Assembly (NCBI RefSeq): GCF_002150035.1
Contig: NZ_NETS01000005.1
Location: 1-16,518, forward strand
DNA length: 16,518 nt
Origin: Leptospira venezuelensis
Lineage (GTDB): Bacteria > Spirochaetota > Leptospiria > Leptospirales > Leptospiraceae
Direction: 5' to 3'
Shown: positions 13,213 through 16,518 of the stretch, one piece after another
How the letters are laid out: the number at the start of each line of letters is the position of its first letter
Numbering within the stretch: position 1 is the first letter of the stretch
Position numbers and translations under genes: made by a program
Notes under the pieces: model-generated
The model's database searches: none
The model's input: the letters and a program-made list of their open reading frames with translations, nothing else
Told to the model about the DNA's origin: nothing

Positions 13213-13962
13213 TTAAAAAGAATATCCCACAGAAAGATGAATCAAAGCAGTTATAACTTCAGGTTCCTTAAACATAGCTGCCTTAGTAAAAGCTATATCT
13301 AATAAGGAACTTGGATAATTGTTAGGAAGAATTCCTCTTTCATCAGAATAAACATATACTTTGTCTTCACTGTGAATAGTTTTCAGAAGACCAAATTCAA
13401 ACTTTATAAAGAAACCATCTAACGTTTGCCACTTAAATCCCCCTCCAAATGAAGAGAATATGGCATTTTTACGCTCCGCAGTATAAGATAGAGAATTAGT
13501 ATGATTGCCAGGCAGAATTCCTGGAACATTCTGATCATAACTAACTTTAAATCCATAGTCCGGCAATATTCCAAGGTGCGTTGATATAAAGAAAATACCA
13601 TCAAAAGGAAAATAGTTAAGATATATATCAGAAGAAAACTTTTTTAAATTTTCAAATTTATCGCATGCTGGACCAATAAAAAGAAAACTATTATAATCTT
13701 GCCGAGGAATACAACTTAGGGAGTTGTTATCTATAAAATCATTCCCTAATCTTCTAAGCGTTCTATGAAAATTTAAACCAATTGTAAGATTTCCTTTGAT
13801 GTGATAATCAAGACTAAGAGTTTCAAGGGAGAAATTTCCATTTTGAGAAATACCTAAGCCAATATCGAATGGTTTCTGTTCTCGCAATTGTTTCTGAGTA
13901 AGATTCTGGCTATATGCAGCTGTAGAGAATACTAATAAAATAAGAATGAAAATTTTCTTCAT
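13213..13962 (-). CDS. Outer-membrane beta-barrel protein (cassette 18)
   Basis: The start is the ATG at 13962, giving MKKIFILILLVFSTAAYSQ, a signal peptide probably cut near residue 18, with GGGAA about 8 nt upstream. The open frame further 5' only crosses attC 19. The mature part (about 230 residues) alternates hydrophobic and polar residues in strand-like stretches (FDIGLGISQNGNFSLETLSLDYHI, LTIGLNFHRTL, SSDIYLNYFPF, FFIKFEFGLLKTI) and ends ITALIHLSVGYSF, a C-terminal strand with terminal Phe as recognised by the BAM machinery. It is probably an 8-10-strand barrel. Function is unknown. An intact surface protein is unusual cargo in an array otherwise rich in cytoplasmic proteins. Confidence 0.8.
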   Translation of the reverse strand: MKKIFILILLVFSTAAYSQNLTQKQLREQKPFDIGLGISQNGNFSLETLSLDYHIKGNLTIGLNFHRTLRRLGNDFIDNNSLSCIPRQDYNSFLFIGPACDKFENLKKFSSDIYLNYFPFDGIFFISTHLGILPDYGFKVSYDQNVPGILPGNHTNSLSYTAERKNAIFSSFGGGFKWQTLDGFFIKFEFGLLKTIHSEDKVYVYSDERGILPNNYPSSLLDIAFTKAAMFKEPEVITALIHLSVGYSF

Positions 13963-13986
13963 CAATTTCCCTTGTGTTTGCATGGC

Positions 13987-14129
13987 GTATAACGACCAAG
14001 GTGTTCCGACGTTTGCAATGGCACGAGACTTGCTCCTGCAAGGCGAGTGACAGAAGCAAATGTGGCGAAGCCCGAGCGAGTGGTCGCGTAAGCAATCCAT
14101 GAGCGAAGCGGAAGCACCGATAGTTAGGC
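13987..14129 (-). repeat. attC 19 (143 bp)
   Basis: Left R box gtataac, right R box gttaggc followed by tat rather than the usual cg. Common L-box class with extra G. Confidence 0.87.
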
Positions 14130-14163
14130 TATGGATGGACTTTAACTACCTTTACTTTCCGAT

Positions 14164-14574
14164 TTATCCAACCAATAATTTCATAATAGGCTCCAGTATG
14201 CCAAATTTTCCTAATACCCCTAATGCAATTATGAATATAAGCAGCTTAATTGGATATAGTAACGTTGAGATCCCAATAACAAGTAAGAAAATATGTATTT
14301 TGAAAGGACCTTTTTTATAATTCGGGTCATTATGAAAATATTTATAATTCAAAGATTCCGACTTATACATTTGCAAGAAGACAATAGAAAAAAATACGAA
14401 GACAAATAATTTTAAGAGGGAAATTGCAACATTTGAGTCTTGTTTACCAAACCCTGAGTCCTCCATTAGCGCACAGATCATTGCTATTGGAATATAAATT
14501 ATCATATAAGAAAAGGTCGTTTTAGTAAAACTTCTTTTTTCTTCTTTAATTTTCTGCTCTAAATCGCTATCCAT
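14164..14574 (-). CDS. Small multi-pass membrane protein (cassette 19)
   Basis: The 136-residue product has a charged N-terminus (MDSDLEQKIKEEKRSFTK) and three or four hydrophobic segments: about 21-37, 49-69 and a long stretch 93-125 that probably makes two helices. The loop SESLNYKYFHNDPNYKKGPF between them is polar. I do not recognise the family. GAGAG lies just upstream of the ATG. About 108 bp separate it from attC 20, with no clear promoter. Confidence 0.75.
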   Translation of the reverse strand: MDSDLEQKIKEEKRSFTKTTFSYMIIYIPIAMICALMEDSGFGKQDSNVAISLLKLFVFVFFSIVFLQMYKSESLNYKYFHNDPNYKKGPFKIHIFLLVIGISTLLYPIKLLIFIIALGVLGKFGILEPIMKLLVG

Positions 14575-14682
14575 CAGTCTCTCATTCTGACATATTCATG
14601 TTAATTCTATCAACATGCAATTGATCAAATTTCACTCTTTAGAAGCGAATAATTTTTGTTCAAATGTAAATTTCCATCTGTC

Positions 14683-14821
14683 GCCTAACGACCAAGGTGT
14701 TCCGACGTTCGCAATGGCGCGAGTTTGCTCTGCAAACGAAGTGACGGAAGCGAATGTGGCGTAGCCCAAGCGAGAGTCGCGTAGCGATCTCGAAGCGCTG
14801 CGGAAGCACCGATAGTTAGGC
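14683..14821 (-). repeat. attC 20 (139 bp)
   Basis: Both R boxes match (gcctaac/gttaggc). L boxes ggtgttccg/cggaagcacc with extra G; inner arm gttcgc/gcgaat. Shortest complete copy in the window. Confidence 0.88.
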
Positions 14822-14846
14822 GTAGTGCTTTCTCGATCGAAACGTT

Positions 14847-15515
14847 TTACTTCTTATTTGTATTGTCTCTTTTTTCAATTTGCTCTTTACTATTTTTGGG
14901 GAGCCGTTCGAATAGAGACTTTAGCTTCTGGGGTTTTGAAATTCTATCTTCTATTATTTCGTTTACTAAATCGAATAATGGCAACGCTACTTCCTCAATA
15001 TCTTCTTCATTTAGTTCTCCCGGGTGCACTGCTTTATTTCCGATCACGCGCACTATGTCTAACGCTTGTTGCACTTCAACAGGAAGTCCTTTTGAAACTA
15101 AATTACCTATATCAGAATTAAGATCCTTACCAGGCTCTCCTAAATGAACACATAATTTTTGGATAGATAGGCGCAATAATGCACATGCTCCTTTAGATGA
15201 GATATTGATAATGCTGCGTGCTTCCATATAATCTTTCTTAACGTTCTCAGGCATATATGGATGCGGTAATGGAGCTCGAGATCCATCGGGTATAATCATA
15301 ATGGAGTTTATAACTACATTTTCCTCATTAACCTGAGTAAACCAATAGTTATCTTCGTAACAATGAGCACATCGAGCAAGGTATATAGGCGTTCGTTCAC
15401 TTCTATATGGGCCCAAAGTGCTTGTTGTCTCTGACCACTGCATATTGGCAAACGCACCACAAACTGGACAGCTATATGCTCTTAATTTAAATTGAGGGGG
15501 AATAAATTTGCTCAT
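14847..15515 (-). CDS. Zinc-ribbon DUF4145 (HEPN-clan) protein (cassette 20)
   Basis: The 222-residue protein opens with a zinc knuckle: C16-P-V-C19-G and C49-A-H-C52. From about residue 97 it continues ARSIINISSKGACALLRLSIQKLCVHLG and ends the domain with DIVRVIGNKAVHPGE (R156 to H164). The E-A-R-S-I pair of helices and the R-x-x-G-N-x-A-V-H-P-G motif are the DUF4145 hallmark. DUF4145 belongs to the HEPN clan and is often attached to restriction or defence proteins. Most members lack proven catalysis. The spacing here is R-x7-H rather than the R-x4-6-H of active HEPN RNases, so a binding or regulatory role is as likely as cleavage. AAAGGA lies about 13 nt before the ATG. Confidence 0.85.
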   Translation of the reverse strand: MSKFIPPQFKLRAYSCPVCGAFANMQWSETTSTLGPYRSERTPIYLARCAHCYEDNYWFTQVNEENVVINSIMIIPDGSRAPLPHPYMPENVKKDYMEARSIINISSKGACALLRLSIQKLCVHLGEPGKDLNSDIGNLVSKGLPVEVQQALDIVRVIGNKAVHPGELNEEDIEEVALPLFDLVNEIIEDRISKPQKLKSLFERLPKNSKEQIEKRDNTNKK

Positions 15516-15559
15516 ATAGATTTATTAATCCTTTCTATACTGAAATTTTGAAGCATTAC

Positions 15560-15731
15560 GCCTAACGACCAAGGCTTGACGACGTTGGCGACTCTGAGTC
15601 TCCGAAGGAGACGTTAGAGACAGGCGCGATCTTTTGCCAAGCAAAAGGCGTGACTGGAGACAATGTGCCGAAGGCCAAGCGAGAGTCGCGTAAGCGATCT
15701 CGATGCGAAGCGTCAGAGCCGACAGTTATGC
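15560..15731 (-). repeat. attC 21, enlarged (172 bp)
   Basis: Left R box gcctaac, right R box gttatgc. L boxes ggcttgacg/cgtcagagcc with extra G. The central part is longer than in other copies, with additional palindromes (gtctccgaaggagac and cttttgccaagcaaaag). Confidence 0.87.
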
Positions 15732-15772
15732 GATGGTGGCGGGTATGGAAAATGAATTATGAAATCTGCGTA

Positions 15773-15973
15773 CTATAATAAAGAATCATGTAATTCCATT
15801 TCCTTTTGCAAAATGGAATTAATAATCGCACTTAAATCTTTCTTTTTTTTCGCTGCGATCTTTTGGTAGTATTCTTCTAATGCCGGATCCAAATACACCG
15901 GGAAATGAAGATCTTTCAAATCTTTTGAGTAAAGATTGCGCTTGCCTTTAGAAAAATCGTATTCTTCTCTCAT
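15773..15973 (-). CDS. brnA: BrnA-family antitoxin (cassette 21)
   Basis: I start at the ATG at 15973 (MREEYDFSKGKRN). The product has 66 residues and reads through YDFSKGKRNLYSKDLKDLHFPVYLDPALEEYYQKIAAKKKKDLSAIINSILQKEMEL. The opening D-F-S-K-G-K-R, the H-x-P-V-Y-L-D strand and the following helices with D-L-S-x-I-[IV]-N are typical of BrnA/CopG-like antitoxins that bind DNA as ribbon-helix-helix dimers and neutralise BrnT. The gene follows brnT with a single base between TGA and ATG, so it is translated by reinitiation. Confidence 0.88.
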   Translation of the reverse strand: MREEYDFSKGKRNLYSKDLKDLHFPVYLDPALEEYYQKIAAKKKKDLSAIINSILQKEMELHDSLL

Positions 15974-15974
15974 A

Positions 15975-16268
15975 TCAATCAATTTCGCTAGAATAATATT
16001 GCTGCTCTTCAGACTTAGTAGCTTTTCTTGCCGAAACTATTCTTATAATTTCTTCATCATTTTTCGATTTATCAACAAAAATTACAACGGCAATTGTCAA
16101 ATCTCGGACTTTGCCTAAAGCAACTAATCTTTCCTCACCTATTGAATGATCTGGGTCAGGTAAATAGATTGTTTTAGCGTCGGCAAAAACAAAAGCCGCT
16201 TCAGTGAAACTAAGACCATGTTTTTTAAGGTTTACTTTCTCTTTTTCGACATCCCATTCAAAACGCAC
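15975..16268 (-). CDS. brnT: BrnT-family toxin (cassette 21)
   Basis: The 97-residue protein reads MRFEWDVEKEKVNLKKHGLSFTEAAFVFADAKTIYLPDPDHSIGEERLVALGKVRDLTIAVVIFVDKSKNDEEIIRIVSARKATKSEEQQY. All the BrnT (DUF497) landmarks are present: F-x-W-D-x-x-K, L-x-K-H-G-[LV]-S-F, R-L-V-A-L-G and R-I-[VI]-S-A-R-K-A-T. BrnT is a RelE-fold ribotoxin controlled by BrnA. The start is GTG (16268), fixed by the family's N-terminus, and lies 6 nt after a plausible -10 box. Compare the BrnT-like toxin of cassette 3, a distant relative with the same toxin-first order. Confidence 0.93.
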   Translation of the reverse strand: MRFEWDVEKEKVNLKKHGLSFTEAAFVFADAKTIYLPDPDHSIGEERLVALGKVRDLTIAVVIFVDKSKNDEEIIRIVSARKATKSEEQQYYSSEID

Positions 16269-16274
16269 TTTTTA

Positions 16275-16302
16275 AGCATAAAAATAGCTATATATATGTA
16301 AA
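16275..16302 (-). promoter_or_regulatory. Promoter of brnTA
   Basis: On the minus strand, TTTACA (16297-16302), 16 bp, then TATGCT (16275-16280), 6 nt before the GTG of brnT. The spacer contains the palindrome atagctat (16284-16291), a possible BrnA operator. The predicted message is leaderless or nearly so. Confidence 0.55.
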
Positions 16303-16389
16303 GTCCTTTTCGAAAGTTTTAAATACACAATTTAAACTCTTGAATGAGGTTCTTCATTGGGTGAAAAAAGTATATTCCCCGCCACTTTC

Positions 16390-16518
16390 GTATAACGACC
16401 AAGGTGTTCCGACGTTCGCAACGGCGCGAACTTGCGTAAGCAAGTGCAGTGACGGACGCGAATGTGGCGCAGCCCGAGCGAGTGGTCGCGTTAGCGATCC
16501 ACGAACGTAGCGGAAGCA
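16390..16518 (-). repeat. attC 22, cut by the window end
   Basis: Left R box gtataac, L box ggtgttccg, and most of the body through cggaagca are present. The right R box lies beyond the window. The left flank (cgccacttt) pairs with the right flank of attC 21. Confidence 0.88.

Noticed and set aside
13963..14100. 5' extension of the beta-barrel gene into attC 19
   Set aside because: It would place about 46 residues before a clear signal peptide that has its own ribosome site.
14825..15147. Plus-strand frames opposite the DUF4145 gene
   Set aside because: They are antisense shadows of a well-supported gene with a recognisable domain.
16303..16389. Possible terminator or small RNA upstream of brnT
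   Set aside because: The short repeats (gaatgaggttcttcattg) do not form a convincing stem and have no U-tract in the right place.
296..16518. CRISPR array
   Set aside because: Repeats are 139-172 bp and variable, and the intervening DNA is 268-1,380 bp with genes.
296..16518. Family of MITEs or IS elements
   Set aside because: No transposase or target duplications are seen. Cassette ends match across the cargo, not within the repeat, which fits integron recombination better.

Overview
This 16.5 kb window is a slice of an integron gene-cassette array. Twenty-two copies of a GC-rich, heavily palindromic repeat of about 139-172 bp (the last cut by the window end) alternate with AT-rich bodies of about 270-1,380 bp. 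Each body holds zero, one or two genes, and every convincing gene reads on the minus strand. The repeats have the architecture of integron attC sites: outer R boxes (YAAC on the left, GTTR on the right), an inner pair of complementary L boxes, and one unpaired G in the right-hand arm of nearly every copy. In known attC sites the extrahelical bases mark the recombinogenic bottom strand. Here that is the plus strand, which agrees with genes on the minus strand. No integrase, attI site, IS element, rRNA or tRNA lies in the window. It is either the interior of a large sedentary integron or an integrase-less attC cluster (CALIN).

Reading along the plus strand, the cassette bodies hold: (0) a partial lipoprotein; (1) a 268-bp body with only a decayed reading frame; (2) a membrane protein; (3) a toxin-antitoxin (TA) pair resembling BrnT with a CopG-like antitoxin; (4) a small hypothetical protein; (5) a 433-aa protein with a HEPN-like R-x4-H motif; (6) a ParE/RelE-type TA pair with both genes broken; (7) a body with no ORF; (8) an alpha/beta hydrolase; (9) a PD-(D/E)XK nuclease with two zinc ribbons; (10) a DUF7660-like protein; (11) two lipoproteins; (12) HigB-HigA; (13) a DUF7674-like protein; (14) a membrane protein with a PH-like tail; (15) a helical hypothetical protein; (16) a second copy of cassette 1; (17) a body with no ORF; (18) an outer-membrane beta-barrel protein; (19) a small membrane protein; (20) a zinc-ribbon DUF4145 protein; (21) BrnT-BrnA. 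Each cassette owns the repeat to its left. The TA pairs probably stabilise the array; the nuclease and the two HEPN-like proteins are candidate anti-phage or nucleic-acid-targeting functions.

The most striking structure is at the cassette ends. The R box at the right end of repeat k is identical to the inverted R box at the left end of repeat k+1 in 18 of 21 cassettes, while the two R boxes of one repeat agree in only 3 of 21. The match runs past the R box into cassette-specific sequence, about 16-19 nt in all, and in all 21 complete cassettes it carries the same G/A difference at about position 11. On the plus strand this is a conserved G.T wobble. In an excised circle these ends would meet and lengthen the attC stem.

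The host appears to be a Gram-negative bacterium with AT-rich coding DNA, outer-membrane proteins and many lipoproteins with relaxed lipoboxes. A spirochaete of the Leptospira group would fit, but this is an inference from style, not a proven assignment.
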